Shown: positions 63,400 to 64,000 of the stretch, piece after piece
How the letters are laid out: each line of letters begins with the position of its first letter
Numbering within the stretch: position 1 is the first letter of the stretch
Origin: Comamonas flocculans
GTDB taxonomy: Bacteria; Pseudomonadota; Gammaproteobacteria; Burkholderiales; Burkholderiaceae_C
DNA length: 64,000 nucleotides
Direction: 5' to 3'
NCBI RefSeq assembly: GCF_007954405.1
Contig: NZ_CP042344.1
Coordinates: 1,178,001 to 1,242,000, forward strand
Notes under the pieces: model-generated
The model's input: only the letters and a program-made list of their open reading frames with translations
What the model was told of the DNA's origin: nothing
Databases searched by the model: none
Position numbers and translations under genes: made by a program

Positions 63400-63430
63400 G
63401 CGCCGGGGCCGGCCAGCGCCGCCCCGGCGC
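63400..63430 (+). terminator. Strong hairpin between livK and livF
   Basis: GCGCCGGGGC, 11-nt loop, GCCCCGGCGC: a perfect 10-bp GC stem directly after the binding-protein gene. No T-run, so it more likely protects the 3' end of livK mRNA and lowers downstream expression, as is common after binding-protein genes. Confidence 0.7.
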
Positions 63431-63459
63431 ATCCACGGCCTGAACACGGACAAGACAAG

Positions 63460-64000
63460 ATGAGCGAACAGCCCGCCAAGACGATGCTCGAAGTCAACGG
63501 CATCGAGGTCATCTACAACCACGTGATCCTGGTGCTCAAGGGCGTCTCGCTCACCGTGCCCGAGGGCGGCATCGTGGCCATCCTGGGCGGCAACGGCGCG
63601 GGCAAGACCACCACGCTGCGCGCCATCTCCAACCTGCTCAAGGGCGAACGCGGCGAAGTCACCAAGGGCAGCATCGAATACCGGGGCGAGCGCATCGAGA
63701 ACCTCACCCCGTCCGACCTCGTCAGGCGCGGCGTCGTGCAGGTGATGGAAGGGCGCCACTGCTTTGCGCACCTGACCATCGAAGAAAACCTCTACACCGG
63801 CGCCTACACGCGCACCAGCAAGGCCGAGATCGCCGCCAATCTGGAGAAGGTCTACAGCTACTTCCCGCGCCTGAAGGAGCGGCGCAAGAGCCAGGCCGCC
63901 TACACCTCGGGCGGCGAGCAGCAGATGTGCGCCATCGGCCGCGCGCTGATGAGCGCGCCCGCGCTGGTACTGCTGGACGAGCCCTCCATGGGCCTGGCGC
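63460..64000 (+). CDS. livF: Branched-chain amino acid-type ABC transporter ATPase LivF, partial
   Basis: 180 residues are visible before the window ends. Walker A GGNGAGKTTTLRAI, the signature region YTSGGEQQMCAIGRAL and Walker B LVLLDEPSMGLA are present. LivF forms the ATPase pair with LivG. It starts 72 nt after livK, beyond the hairpin. The C-terminal part, including the H-loop, is cut off. Confidence 0.95.
   Translation, partial: MSEQPAKTMLEVNGIEVIYNHVILVLKGVSLTVPEGGIVAILGGNGAGKTTTLRAISNLLKGERGEVTKGSIEYRGERIENLTPSDLVRRGVVQVMEGRHCFAHLTIEENLYTGAYTRTSKAEIAANLEKVYSYFPRLKERRKSQAAYTSGGEQQMCAIGRALMSAPALVLLDEPSMGLA

Overview
The window is GC-rich (high 60s % by eye) and its gene families and order point to a motile betaproteobacterium, most likely Comamonadaceae. 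Supporting signs are the flgBCDEFGH/flgIJKL and flhBAFG-fliA blocks, the paired cheYZ and motAB genes, an AMP-ligase/liv transporter operon, and several copies of a short palindromic repeat of a kind I associate with that family. This placement is inference; there is no rRNA in the window. No tRNA, IS element, phage or CRISPR array was seen.

Layout. 1-168 is the N-terminal fragment of a nitronate monooxygenase-like gene, followed by an HDOD-domain gene. 1496-13141 (minus) is the rod/hook block flgB-C-D-E-F-G-H, an unknown exported protein, then flgI-J-K-L. flgA, flgM and flgN (plus) face it. 15001-21237 (minus) holds flhB-flhA-flhF-flhG(divergent)-fliA, and 21422-24362 (minus) holds motA-motB-cheY-cheZ. 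24585-34932 (plus) is a sugar cluster inserted between motility genes: CDP-glucose synthesis (rfbF, rfbG, rfbH), a NeuB-family synthase, a ThDP enzyme, a PhyH-type dioxygenase, two methyltransferases, an NAD-dependent sugar epimerase/reductase and a HAD phosphatase. Its distal part is much poorer in GC than the surroundings. A TPR-GT41 (OGT/SPINDLY-type) glycosyltransferase sits directly downstream of the first of two head-to-head flagellin genes (37302-40661). fliD, fliS and fliT follow. The simplest reading is a flagellin O-glycosylation locus that makes an unusual, possibly branched, 3,6-dideoxy sugar.

43207-51411 (minus) holds a CDF metal transporter and then a compact exosortase H module: a ~1930-residue exported repeat protein ending in an IPTL-CTERM sorting signal, its exosortase (XrtH), and a small partner membrane protein. 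Next come htpG, a Crp/Fnr-type regulator and a gspA/gspB pair. 57144-64000 (plus) is an acyl-CoA ligase plus branched-chain-amino-acid-type ABC transporter operon (livG, H, M, K, F), with livF cut by the window edge.

Regulation visible in the DNA. Three sigma-28-type promoters (flgM, motA, second flagellin) share an 8-N11-8 layout. A 15-bp conserved element, followed 18 nt later by a -10-like pentamer, precedes flgB, flgI and flhB and probably marks the class II (master-regulator) promoters. The flhDC genes, the fliE-R export and basal-body genes and the remaining che genes are not in the window.
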